Shown in pieces: positions 44,581 through 53,218 of a DNA stretch of 64,000 bases (its first letter is position 1; the number at the start of each line of letters is the position of its first letter). The notes under the pieces are model-generated. The model had not been told where the DNA came from and searched no databases. It saw only the letters and a program-made list of their open reading frames with translations. Both the position numbers and the translations under genes were made by a program. This stretch comes from Streptosporangium carneum (GTDB lineage Bacteria; Actinomycetota; Actinomycetes; Streptosporangiales; Streptosporangiaceae). The stretch covers positions 185,440 through 249,439 of the forward strand of contig NZ_BSEV01000012.1 of assembly GCF_027922005.1 (NCBI RefSeq), given 5' to 3'.

Positions 44581-44614
44581 ATGTGACAGGGAACGGCGCC
44601 ATTCCCTGTCACAT
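44581..44614. promoter_or_regulatory. 34-bp palindrome, likely operator
   Basis: ATGTGACAGGGAA (44581-44593) and TTCCCTGTCACAT (44602-44614) are perfect inverted 13-mers around CGGCGCCA. It sits 58 bp before the DUF998 start on one side and 57 bp before the DGPF start on the other, so it can control both. TAGATT at 44614-44619 may be a -10 for the plus strand. No regulator gene other than the ECF sigma factor is close. Confidence 0.75.
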
Positions 44615-44670
44615 AGATTGGACGACGTGGAGGCAGAACACCACGGCAGAACGCGAGGAAAGAGAAACCC

Positions 44671-44994
44671 ATGCGCTACCTGATGACGACCAAGGCCTCC
44701 GACACCGCCCCCGACGAGAACCTGTACGTCGAGATGGCGAGGTTCGTCGAGGAGTTGACCGCGGCGGGCGTGCTGCTGGCCACCGGCGGCCTCGAGGCGG
44801 GTGGCGTGCGGATGACGTCCTCCGGCGACACGATCACGGTGACGGACGGGCCGTTCGCCGAGGCCAAGGAAGCCGTGGCCGGCTTCGCGCTGATCGAGGT
44901 CCGCTCCAAGGAGGAGGCGATCGAGCTGGCCCGCAGGTTCCGCAGGATCGTCGGCGACGGCGAGAGCGTGATCCAGCAGGTCTTCGGCCCCTGA
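44671..44994 (+). CDS. DGPF/YCII-type protein
   Basis: 107 residues of the YCII-like dimeric alpha-beta barrel family, with the DGPF motif in TVTDGPFAEAKE. DGPF proteins are the standard genetic partners of ECF42 sigma factors, and one follows 69 bp downstream on the same strand. Role is unknown; they are thought to be targets or cofactors of the ECF42 regulon. Confidence 0.9.
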   Translation: MRYLMTTKASDTAPDENLYVEMARFVEELTAAGVLLATGGLEAGGVRMTSSGDTITVTDGPFAEAKEAVAGFALIEVRSKEEAIELARRFRRIVGDGESVIQQVFGP

Positions 44995-45062
44995 GACATG
45001 GGCTTCGAGCCGCCTGACGGCACCGCCCCGGTTTGCGAGCGAACGGGGGCGGTGCTGTCATC

Positions 45063-47036
45063 ATGCCCGTGACGGACGTCCACCGCACGGTCGACGCGGT
45101 CTGGAAACTCGAGTCGGCCAGGATCGTCGCCGCGCTCACGCGGCTGGTGCACGACGTCGGCCTCGCCGAGGAACTGGCCCAGGACGCGCTCGTCTCCGCC
45201 CTCGAGCAGTGGCCGGAGTCGGGAGTCCCGGACAGTCCCGGCGCCTGGCTGACGGCCGTCGCCAAGCGTCGCGCCGTCGACCGCATCCGGCGGTCCCAGC
45301 GTCTCGAACGCAGGCACGAGCAGCTCGCCCGCGAGCTGGACCAGCGGCAGGACCCCGAGCCGCAGGACCCGGAACGGGACGACGTCCTGCGGCTGATGTT
45401 CGTCTCCTGCCACCCGACCCTCCCGACCGAGGAACGGGTCGCGCTGACGCTCAGGCTGCTCGGCGGCCTGACATCCGCGGAGATCGCGCGGGCCTTCCTG
45501 GTCACCGAACCGAGGATCGCCCGGCGCGTCGCCTCGGCGAAGCGGACGCTGGCCGAGGAACAGGTGCCGTTCGAGCTGCCGGAAGGCTCCGAGCTGGCCG
45601 AACGCCTGGCGTCGGTGCTCGGGGTCATCTATCTGATCTTCAACGAGGGATACTCGGCCACGTCAGGCGACGACCTGATGCGCCCCGGCCTCTGCCACGA
45701 GGCGCTGCGGCTCGGCCGGCTGCTGGCCGAGCTGGCGCCGTACGAGGCGGAGGTGCACGGACTCGTCGCGCTGATGGAGATCCAGGCGTCCCGCGCGGAC
45801 GCCAGGACCGGCCCTTCCGGCGAGCCCGTCCAGCTGCTCGAGCAGAACCGGGGGCGCTGGGACCAGCTGCTCATCCGCCGCGGGTTCACCGCGATGCTGC
45901 GGGCCAGGGAGATCGGCGGCACGCCGGGCCCCTACGTGCTGCAGGCGGCGATCGCCGTGTGCCACGCGCAGGCACGGACCCCGCAGGACACGGACTGGAC
46001 GCAGATCGCGACGCTGTACGAGGCCCTGGCCCGGCTGCTGCCCACGCCGGTCGTCCAGCTCAACCGGGCCGTGGCGGTCGGGATGGCGCACGGCCCCCAG
46101 GCGGGGCTCGCCCTGGTCGACTCGCTGACCGCCGATCCCACGCTGCAGGACTACCACCTTCTTCCCGGTGTCCGGGGCGATCTCCTGATCCGGCTGGGAC
46201 GGCACGAGGAGGCGCGCCTGGAGCTGGAGCGGGCCGCCTCCCTCACCGGGAACGTCGCCGAGCGCGCCTTCCTGCTCCGCCGGGCGGAGGAGATCGCCGT
46301 CGCCGGGACGCCGGGAGTCACCCTCGCGCAGGCCGCCGGGGACTTCCTCGACCGCGACGACCTGGAGGCCGGGACGGTCCGCTCGTACGGGCAGACCCTG
46401 CGACGCCTGCGCCTGACCCTGGGCGACCAGCTGCCGCTGGCCTCCCTGACCGCCGAACAGGTGGTGCGGGTGTTCGCGACGGCCTGGGGCGGGGCGGCGG
46501 CCGGCACCTGGAACCGGCACAGGTCGGCCGTCAGGTCGTTCGGCGCGTGGGCGTCCCTCGACGACCTCGCGGCAGGTCTCGACCGGCGGGCCGAGACCCG
46601 CCCCCCGACGGAGACGATCGGCCAGGCGAAGCTCGAGGCGCTCTGGAGCCGTGCGGACCTGCCGCTGCGTGAACGGACCCTGTGGCGGCTCCTGCACGAG
46701 TCGGCGGCCGGGGTGACGGCGGTGCTGTCCCTGAACGTCGAGGACCTGGACCTGGAGGACCGCAGGGCACGCGTGGGCGACGGCTGGGTGAGCTGGCGCT
46801 CAGGGACCGCTGGGCTCCTTCCCCATCTGCTCGCGGGCAGGGCCCGCGGCCCCGTCTTCCTCACGGACCGGCGTCCGGGACCGTCCCGGACACCGGCGGA
46901 GAGCGACCTGTGCCCCGAGACGGGACGCCGCCGCCTGTCCTACGAGCGGGCCGAGTATCTCTTCAAACAGGCCACCAGGCCCCTGGACCCGGCGGGCGGC
47001 GGCTACACCCTCCGGCAGCTCAGGCCCCGCGCCTGA
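45063..47036 (+). CDS. ECF42-type sigma factor fused to truncated integrase
   Basis: 657 residues (ATG 45063). Residues 1-175 contain sigma region 2 (LAEELAQDALVSALEQWP) and region 4 (ALTLRLLGGLTSAEIARAFLV). Residues 180-410 form the long helical extension diagnostic of ECF42 (IFNEGYSATSGDDLMRPGLC to AERAFLLRRAEEI), where such proteins normally stop. Here the frame continues as a tyrosine-recombinase-like core-binding domain (about 416-500) and the start of the catalytic domain. The first catalytic Arg is missing (ESAAGVTAVLSLNVEDLDL), and the gene ends at YTLRQLRPRA, inside the HxLR box, so the Arg-His-Tyr end is lost. The integrase part must be inactive as a recombinase. Confidence 0.82.
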   Translation: MPVTDVHRTVDAVWKLESARIVAALTRLVHDVGLAEELAQDALVSALEQWPESGVPDSPGAWLTAVAKRRAVDRIRRSQRLERRHEQLARELDQRQDPEPQDPERDDVLRLMFVSCHPTLPTEERVALTLRLLGGLTSAEIARAFLVTEPRIARRVASAKRTLAEEQVPFELPEGSELAERLASVLGVIYLIFNEGYSATSGDDLMRPGLCHEALRLGRLLAELAPYEAEVHGLVALMEIQASRADARTGPSGEPVQLLEQNRGRWDQLLIRRGFTAMLRAREIGGTPGPYVLQAAIAVCHAQARTPQDTDWTQIATLYEALARLLPTPVVQLNRAVAVGMAHGPQAGLALVDSLTADPTLQDYHLLPGVRGDLLIRLGRHEEARLELERAASLTGNVAERAFLLRRAEEIAVAGTPGVTLAQAAGDFLDRDDLEAGTVRSYGQTLRRLRLTLGDQLPLASLTAEQVVRVFATAWGGAAAGTWNRHRSAVRSFGAWASLDDLAAGLDRRAETRPPTETIGQAKLEALWSRADLPLRERTLWRLLHESAAGVTAVLSLNVEDLDLEDRRARVGDGWVSWRSGTAGLLPHLLAGRARGPVFLTDRRPGPSRTPAESDLCPETGRRRLSYERAEYLFKQATRPLDPAGGGYTLRQLRPRA

Positions 47037-47180
47037 GCAGCCCCCTCGGCGCGACCCTGACCCGGCCCCTCAGCGTGACCCCTGACCTGCCTCTCAGCGG
47101 CCTCTGACGGCCTCTGAACAGCCTCCCCCGACCGGGCCTCTCAGCGGCCCGACCGGCGAACCTCCCGGCGCCGTCCGGGA

Positions 47181-47657
47181 CTACAGCGTGGTCTCCAGGA
47201 CCACCGAGCGCATGGCGAAGCCGTTGCGCTGGTAGAAGCGGACGGCCGCCTCGTTGCCGGAGTAGGCCGTCACGCCCGCGTACTGCGCGCCGTGCAGGGT
47301 CGCCCACGTCCTGAACTCCGCCACCAGCCTGGCTCCGATCTTCTGCCCGCGGTAGGCGGGCTGCACGTAGACGCTGCCCAGCGTCGCGACCGTGACCGGC
47401 CGCATCGGGGTGGGCTCCGACAGCGAGCCGGTCAGGTGGCCGACGATCCGCCTGTCGTCCTCGGCGACCATCACCAGACGCCCGGGGTCGCCCAGCGCCT
47501 CGGTGAACCTGGCCAGGCCGTGCTCCCTCGGCCAGTTCACGTTGAGGGAGGGGTCGCGGGTCCCGGCGTCCTCGGCGAACAGCGCGGAACTGCACGCCAC
47601 GACCCCGTCCAGGTCGGCGGTTGTGGCGACCCGTACGACAACGCCAATCTCACTCAT
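47181..47657 (-). CDS. GNAT family N-acetyltransferase
   Basis: 158 residues from ATG 47657. VATLGSVYVQPAYRGQKIGARLV is the acetyl-CoA loop, and SGNEAAVRFYQRNGF the terminal family motif. An ATG at 47690 would add 11 residues; neither start has a good ribosome site. Substrate unknown. Confidence 0.82.
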   Translation of the reverse strand: MSEIGVVVRVATTADLDGVVACSSALFAEDAGTRDPSLNVNWPREHGLARFTEALGDPGRLVMVAEDDRRIVGHLTGSLSEPTPMRPVTVATLGSVYVQPAYRGQKIGARLVAEFRTWATLHGAQYAGVTAYSGNEAAVRFYQRNGFAMRSVVLETTL

Positions 47658-47803
47658 GATCGGGACGCTATCGGCTGTCACCGACATTAACCGTGATCCG
47701 CCCTGCGACCTGCGGGGACAGGGGAACCTCATCCCGTTTCGCCCGCCCCGCCGACGCCGCCGGGCCCGCCCCCTCACCGTCGTCTCGGCGGGCGGGAGGA
47801 GGG

Positions 47804-49195
47804 CTAGTGGGTCCCGGCCGACCAGGTCTGGCCCTCCGGGGTGTCCGCGACCCGGACTCCGAGGGCGGCGAGCTCGTCGCGGAGCCGGTCCGAGGCGGTC
47901 CAGTCCCTGGCCCCGCGCGCCCGCAGCCGCTGTTCGAGCAGCTCGGCGGCGCCGGGCGGGAGACTCGGCGACCTGCCGATGTCGATCGACAGGTCGAGGC
48001 CGAGGATCTGGTCCAGGTGCAGGAAGGCCTCGAACCGGGAGCCGGGCGCGATCGAGTCGTCGCGTTCCAGCTCCCGCAGCAGGCGCAGGGCCAGCGGGGT
48101 GTCGAGGTCGTCGTCGAAGGCGGCCTCGATCCGGGAGACCCGCTCGGCGGGCATCGGGCGGCTGGGGGACTCCGACCACTCGGCGACCCGGGAGCGCCAG
48201 CGGCGCAGGGCCTTGTCGGCCGCCCTGAGGGTGTCCCAGGTGAGGTTCATCTGCTGGCGGTGGCGGTGCTCGAGCAGGGCGAGCCGCACGGCCAGCGGAT
48301 CGAGCCCCGCCTCCGTCACGTCGCCGAGCAGGACCACGTTGCCGGTCGACTTGGCCATCTTGCGCCCGTCGAAGAGCAGGTGCTCGCCGTGCACCCAGTG
48401 GTCGACCACCTCGTGCCCCACGGCGGAGTCGGTCTGGGCCCGTTCGTCCTCGTGGTGTGGGAAGCGCAGGTCGATCCCGCCCGTGTGCAGGTCGACGCGC
48501 TCGCCGAGGAAGCGCAGCGACATGGCCGAGCACTCGATGTGCCAGCCGGGGAAGCCCCGTCCCCACGGGGTCTCCCAGGTCATCTCACGATCGGAGGGCT
48601 TCCACAGGGCCCAGTCGGCGTGGAAGCGCTTGCGCGGGTCGACGCCCTCGACGCGATGGCCGGGCTTCAGCTGGTCGAGGCGGTTGCCCGAGATCTCGCC
48701 GTAGGAGGGGAAGGAGGCGGCGTCGAAGAAGACCGACCCGTCGGGGGTCGCGTAGGCGTGCCCCTTCTCGATCAGCTTGGCGATCATCTCGACCATGAGG
48801 TCGATCGTCTCCGTCGCCCTGGGGGAGTGCTCGGGCGGGCGCATGTTCAGCGTGGCCGTGTCGGCCCTGAACGCCTCCTCGTAGAACCGCGCGACCTCGA
48901 GGCCGGTCCTTCCCTCGGCGCGGGCCTGGGCCAGGACCTTGTCCTCGCCCGTCGGGTCGGTCTCGGCGTCGTCGACGAGGTGCCCGACGTCGGTGATGTT
49001 CCGGCAGGCGACGACCCGGACCCGGTGCCGCTCCGCGACCCGCCTGATCAGGTCGGCCAGGAGGTAGGAACGGAGGTTGCCCACGTGCGCGTGGCGGTAG
49101 ACGGTCGGCCCGCAGGTGTACATCCGCATCGACCTGGCCCCCTGGGGGACGACCGGTTCGACCTGGCGGCGCCGTGTGTCATACAGCCGTAGCAT
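47804..49195 (-). CDS. Cysteinyl-tRNA synthetase variant
   Basis: 463 residues. Class-I synthetase signatures are present: zinc Cys in YTCGPTVY, an HIGH-like HVGN followed by LRSYLLADLIRR, GWHIECSAM with zinc His/Cys, HHEDERAQ and KMAKSTGN as the KMSKS loop. The C-terminal DALR-like and tRNA-binding part is full length (AARDWTASDRLRDELAALG). This is CysRS and not the shorter ligase MshC of mycothiol synthesis. The changed signature (HVGNLRSY instead of HIGNARTY) suggests a second, divergent copy; whether another cysS exists lies outside the window. It follows the helicase cassette in the same direction with a 65-bp gap. Confidence 0.88.
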   Translation of the reverse strand: MLRLYDTRRRQVEPVVPQGARSMRMYTCGPTVYRHAHVGNLRSYLLADLIRRVAERHRVRVVACRNITDVGHLVDDAETDPTGEDKVLAQARAEGRTGLEVARFYEEAFRADTATLNMRPPEHSPRATETIDLMVEMIAKLIEKGHAYATPDGSVFFDAASFPSYGEISGNRLDQLKPGHRVEGVDPRKRFHADWALWKPSDREMTWETPWGRGFPGWHIECSAMSLRFLGERVDLHTGGIDLRFPHHEDERAQTDSAVGHEVVDHWVHGEHLLFDGRKMAKSTGNVVLLGDVTEAGLDPLAVRLALLEHRHRQQMNLTWDTLRAADKALRRWRSRVAEWSESPSRPMPAERVSRIEAAFDDDLDTPLALRLLRELERDDSIAPGSRFEAFLHLDQILGLDLSIDIGRSPSLPPGAAELLEQRLRARGARDWTASDRLRDELAALGVRVADTPEGQTWSAGTH

Positions 49196-49260
49196 GCTCC
49201 GAGCCTATTGCCATGAGACGTCGCCAGAAAGGTCGCGGGGGCGTCGCCTGGAGGGTTCCG

Positions 49261-51108
49261 TCAGGCGGCCCCCTCGAGGAAGGCGAGGATGTCACGGTCG
49301 CCGCGGTCGCGGAGACGGGCGATGACCTCGTCCCGGCCCGAGCCGTCCTGCAGGCCGATGCGGGCCCCGATGAGGCGGATGCCCTCGGCCTCCGAGGCGA
49401 CGGGGGCGGTGTAGCCGATCAGGTGCAGGGCCCGGTTCAGCGCGGGCAGGCCCGCCGCCGCCGCGGGAAGGTAACGGGTCAGGAGCTCGCCGCCGTCCGA
49501 GACCGTCAGGAAGACGTGGTCGCCCTCCGCGGCGTTCGCGGCGACCAGGACGGGACGGATGGAACCCATGGTCGGCTGGTTGTGCCAGCTGATCACCACG
49601 TCGCCGGACGGGGTCGAGGCGGTCAGCTGGCCGCCGGGCGCCATGCCCAGGTGCGCGGCGAAGCCGGTGGGCAGCGGCGACCCCGAGCCCCGCAGGTGCT
49701 CGGCGTTGACGTCGACCCGGTGCCACCAGCGCCCGTCGCGGCTGCGGAAGCAGCGGCGGGTCGCCGAGACGTCCCGGCGCGGCTGGTAGTCGGGCTGCTC
49801 GGCGCCGGCGACCCTGATCCAGCCGCGCTGGGTGCGCTCGAAGCCGGGGCCGCCCGCGTAGGCGCGGACCGAGCTCTCGCTCACGTCGTAGCGCGAGGTC
49901 AGGTTCGTGACGATCGTGTTGACCGAGGCCTCGCCGTTCGACCGCTCGATCTCGCGGACGATCATCTCCCGGATGCCCAGGTACTGCTCGCCGCCCCACC
50001 GGGACAGGCCGTACTTGTTGCGGTCGAGACGCAGGAAGCGGTCGTCGGCGGTGAGCTGGTTGCGGATGCCGACCAGGCTGTAGTCCTCGCCGATGCGCTC
50101 CTGGATCTCCTCGGGGGTCAGCGCGCTGCCCGCGACCGCGAGCACGGCCTCTGCCTTGTCGTTGACGCTGCGCGGCCACGGCACCACGTGGTCCTCGAGG
50201 ACCCGGAGCTGGGGCACCGCGATGAGCCACCGCTCGGCCACGTCCTCGCGGATGCCCAGCTGGCTGACCAGCGTGACGGCCTCGACCAGGGGGCGCGGGC
50301 CGTCGGTGAACAGCTGCCTGGTCTTCTCCCGCAGCTCGTCGGCCCCGCCCGCCACGAGCCAGCCGTCCACCTGGTCGTAGCCGGTCAGCAGGGTCCGCAC
50401 GAACCGCCACGCGGGAATGCCCAGGGTCGCCAGGTCGCCGCGGTGCCACGGCACCGCCGCCGCCAGGTCGTCGGCGGGCACGGCGGAGCCGAGGCGCCCG
50501 CGCAGCCAGGAGACGTGGGCGACCAGCGGGGCCGCGTCCTCGCTCGCGAGCCAGGCCTCCACGTGGTCGCGCAGGTCACGCTCGATCTGCCGGATCCGCT
50601 CCCTGGTCACGGAGAAGCGCTGGGCCAGGTCGTCCAGCGTGGCCCGCTGCGAGGCGTACAGGCGGTCCCTGGCGATCGCCCGCTGCCGGTCGTCCAGGGT
50701 CGCGAAGACCTCGTCGATCAGCTCCGGCAGCGGCCGGTCGGGCCGGGAGGGACGCACTTGGGCGACGCTCTCCTCGGTGACCGGCTCGAGGAGGCGTTCC
50801 AGCACCCCGGTGAACAGTTTGTGCACCACCTCGCGTCCCAGCCCCTCGGGGGTCCTGACGCTCGAAGCCGGATCGGCGAACCTGAGCAGGGGCAGCACGT
50901 CGCCGAGCATCAGGTGTCCCCAGCACGTCAGGGCGAGGTCCGCCAGACGTCCGGCGACCTCGGAGGTCCCGATGGTTGAGCAGGCCCGGTCGAGCGGAAG
51001 CGCCTGCCACCACGCCTCGGGGAGACGGGGGTCGGTTGCGATCGGCGCTACCTGGCCGGGAGAGGTCCAGCGCAGGGGTGGCGCGATGTCGCTCAGGCTG
51101 AGGTTCAT
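49261..51108 (-). CDS. Sigma-region-4/winged-helix DNA-binding protein (cassette protein C)
   Basis: 615 residues. An N-terminal module (1-125, beginning MNLSLSDIAPPLRW) is shared with the 826-residue protein of the same cassette. Residues 154-184 form a sigma-70 region 4-like HTH (TLDDLAQRFSVTRERIRQIE). Residues 325-420 hold a winged-helix segment (FLRLDRNKYGLSRWG, VSESSVRAYAGGPGF). A C-terminal domain (about 430-615, ATRRCFRSRDGRWWHRVDV) is again shared with the paralogue. It lies 49 bp after the helicase gene. It may recognise DNA or hold RNA polymerase; not a sigma factor because region 2 is absent. Confidence 0.75.
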   Translation of the reverse strand: MNLSLSDIAPPLRWTSPGQVAPIATDPRLPEAWWQALPLDRACSTIGTSEVAGRLADLALTCWGHLMLGDVLPLLRFADPASSVRTPEGLGREVVHKLFTGVLERLLEPVTEESVAQVRPSRPDRPLPELIDEVFATLDDRQRAIARDRLYASQRATLDDLAQRFSVTRERIRQIERDLRDHVEAWLASEDAAPLVAHVSWLRGRLGSAVPADDLAAAVPWHRGDLATLGIPAWRFVRTLLTGYDQVDGWLVAGGADELREKTRQLFTDGPRPLVEAVTLVSQLGIREDVAERWLIAVPQLRVLEDHVVPWPRSVNDKAEAVLAVAGSALTPEEIQERIGEDYSLVGIRNQLTADDRFLRLDRNKYGLSRWGGEQYLGIREMIVREIERSNGEASVNTIVTNLTSRYDVSESSVRAYAGGPGFERTQRGWIRVAGAEQPDYQPRRDVSATRRCFRSRDGRWWHRVDVNAEHLRGSGSPLPTGFAAHLGMAPGGQLTASTPSGDVVISWHNQPTMGSIRPVLVAANAAEGDHVFLTVSDGGELLTRYLPAAAAGLPALNRALHLIGYTAPVASEAEGIRLIGARIGLQDGSGRDEVIARLRDRGDRDILAFLEGAA

Positions 51109-51157
51109 TGAGGTCCAACCGGCAAAGGGGAATATATCCGCAGTTCAGAGTATGTCG

Positions 51158-53215
51158 TCAGGTGGGAAGGAAGGGGCTGGCTCGTCCGGAGTGGGACACA
51201 TAAAGAAGTTCCTTGGCACGGGTGCAGGCGACATAGAGCAGCCCACGCTCCCGCTGGAGGTCGTGCGCCCGCGCGGCGGGGTCCTCTTCTCCGGGGGTGA
51301 GGGAGGCGGGGGCGGGCACGATCCCGTCGGCGACACCGATCACGGCGACCCGCCGGAACTCCAGGCCCTTCATGCCGTGCATCGTCGTCACCCTCACCCC
51401 CAAGTCCCGCAGGGCGACGCGGGCTTCGTTGACGAGACCCGCCGTCCTGGCGGCCACCCCGATCTCCCAGGGCGGCACACCCTCCTGGGTCCACTGTCCC
51501 ACTTGTGCGACCAGACCGGTCAGTTCTTCCTCCGGAGAATCGTAGGCTCGGACCATCGGGCGGGACCCGTGCCGCGTCGAGCGGAAGCCGTACAGCTCCT
51601 GCACTCCGTCGACCAGTCCGTCCGCGGGGCCGCCGCCGCGTAGCCGCACGCCCCAGGAGAGGATCTCCTGCGGAAGCCGGTACGACACCTGGAGCCGCCG
51701 CCGGATCGCGTTGATCCCGACGGAGCCGAGCGCGACCCGCGTGTCGAAGATGCGCTGGTGCGGGTCGCCCACGATGAACAGGTCGTCGCGGCCGTGCGGC
51801 ACCGCCGCGCGCAGCAGCCGCCACTGCGCCGGGTGGATGTCCTGCGCCTCGTCGACCACGATGTGCCGGTACGGCTCGCGCCTCGGCTCCCTCTCCTCGA
51901 GCAGGTCCCCGGTCGTCAGGGCGAGCAGCTGTGAGGCGTCGGCCGCCAGCTGGAGCAGGGTGCGCTTGCCTCGCTCCCGCAGCCGCCCCGTGACGTGCTC
52001 GACGGCCCGCCACACGGCGGTCCGCTCGGCGGCGGAGAGCTCCACGCCGCGCCCGGGGCGGGGGGCGGTCAGATACTCCTCCAGGGTCCGCAGGTTCTGC
52101 GCCAGCACCACCTGCTCCCACTCGCGCAGCAGGAAGGCCGGGCTGTGGTCGCTGCCGGTCTCCTCCCAGAGCGCGGTCAGCTCGGCGGCGCCGGCCAACG
52201 CGGGCGCCCGTCCCTCGGCCTCGGCGACGATGCGGTGCGCCAGCCGGTCGACGTTGCCGACCTCGATCCGCTCACGGACCGCCCCGTCCTCGACCAGCAT
52301 GTCGAGCCGGGCGCCGAGCTCGACGCTCAGCCTCTGGGAGAAGGTGACGAGCAGGATCCGGCCACCGGTGCGACCGGCGAGGAACGCGGACCTGTGCAGT
52401 GCGACGAGGGTTTTGCCGGTGCCCGCGCCGCCGGTCACCAGCATCGGCCGTTCGTGCGACTCCCAGCGGGCGAGACGGTGCTGCGCCGGTTGCAGGAACA
52501 CGCACCAGCCGGGCGCGGTGACGACGCGGTCCAGCTCGTGGGGGTCGGCGACGAAGACCGCGCGGTCCGGGCTGCGCAGCAGCGCGGCGGCGAGGTCGTC
52601 CGGGTCGACCGGGTCGGGGCCGGGGGCGGTCGCGCGGCACATCTCGAGCTCGCGCCAGGCCCCGGCGACCGATTCGCCCCTGGCCAGCGCGGCCAGCGGC
52701 GCGTACTGCGTCGCCGGGAGCAGAAGCTCCAGGGCCTCGAGCATCAGTTCGTCGGTGATCTGCCGGACGAGCCGCAACAGCCCCCGGTCGATGCCCAGCG
52801 TGGCCATGTCGGCGTCGCAGGTCTCGGAGAAAAGCCGCATGGACGAGGAGTCGGCCGCCCTGCGCACCGCGGGCTCGATCCGTTCCAGGGCCGCCACGTC
52901 CCACGTCTCGACCACACCCAGCGCGGTGTTGACGCTGAAACCGTGACTCCGAGCGTAGGCCCACGCCTCCGCGTCGGGCAGAACGGTCAGCAGCCAGTAG
53001 ACGTCCCGCTGCTTGACCGCGACGCCGCGGTGCCCTTCGGCGAGCCTGAAGGTGACGATCCGGGGGTCCCTGGCCCCCACGACCCGCTCCGGATGCGGCG
53101 CGCCTGCCACGTTCTGCATGAACCGGCGCACCGCGACCAGGACGGTCTTGCGCACCGGCGAGGCCAGCGCGCCGAGTTCCACGGGGAACTCCGGGGAGAT
53201 CGCGAGTCGGGGCAT
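51158..53215 (-). CDS. UvrD/Rep-like helicase with RelE-like N-terminus (cassette protein B)
   Basis: 685 residues. Residues 1-115 read like a RelE/ParE-fold domain (RIVTFRLAEGHRGVAVKQ, AEAWAYARSHGFSVN), as seen in some actinobacterial helicases. Superfamily 1 motifs follow: Walker A VTGGAGTGKTLVALHR (about 263), HIVVDEAQDIHPAQW, GDPHQRIF, TMHGMKGLEF and LLYVACTRAKELLYV. The ATPase is complete. Start three bases after the upstream stop (TAG-CCG-ATG), so the product is made with protein A. A nucleic-acid processing or defence role is likely; toxin activity of the N-terminal domain is unproven. Confidence 0.85.
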   Translation of the reverse strand: MPRLAISPEFPVELGALASPVRKTVLVAVRRFMQNVAGAPHPERVVGARDPRIVTFRLAEGHRGVAVKQRDVYWLLTVLPDAEAWAYARSHGFSVNTALGVVETWDVAALERIEPAVRRAADSSSMRLFSETCDADMATLGIDRGLLRLVRQITDELMLEALELLLPATQYAPLAALARGESVAGAWRELEMCRATAPGPDPVDPDDLAAALLRSPDRAVFVADPHELDRVVTAPGWCVFLQPAQHRLARWESHERPMLVTGGAGTGKTLVALHRSAFLAGRTGGRILLVTFSQRLSVELGARLDMLVEDGAVRERIEVGNVDRLAHRIVAEAEGRAPALAGAAELTALWEETGSDHSPAFLLREWEQVVLAQNLRTLEEYLTAPRPGRGVELSAAERTAVWRAVEHVTGRLRERGKRTLLQLAADASQLLALTTGDLLEEREPRREPYRHIVVDEAQDIHPAQWRLLRAAVPHGRDDLFIVGDPHQRIFDTRVALGSVGINAIRRRLQVSYRLPQEILSWGVRLRGGGPADGLVDGVQELYGFRSTRHGSRPMVRAYDSPEEELTGLVAQVGQWTQEGVPPWEIGVAARTAGLVNEARVALRDLGVRVTTMHGMKGLEFRRVAVIGVADGIVPAPASLTPGEEDPAARAHDLQRERGLLYVACTRAKELLYVSHSGRASPFLPT

Positions 53216-53218
53216 CGG

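Noticed and set aside
47804..49195. MshC (mycothiol ligase)
   Set aside because: Although mshB lies 9 kb away, the protein has CysRS signatures (GWHIECSAM, KMAKSTGN) and a full C-terminal tRNA-binding part, which MshC lacks.
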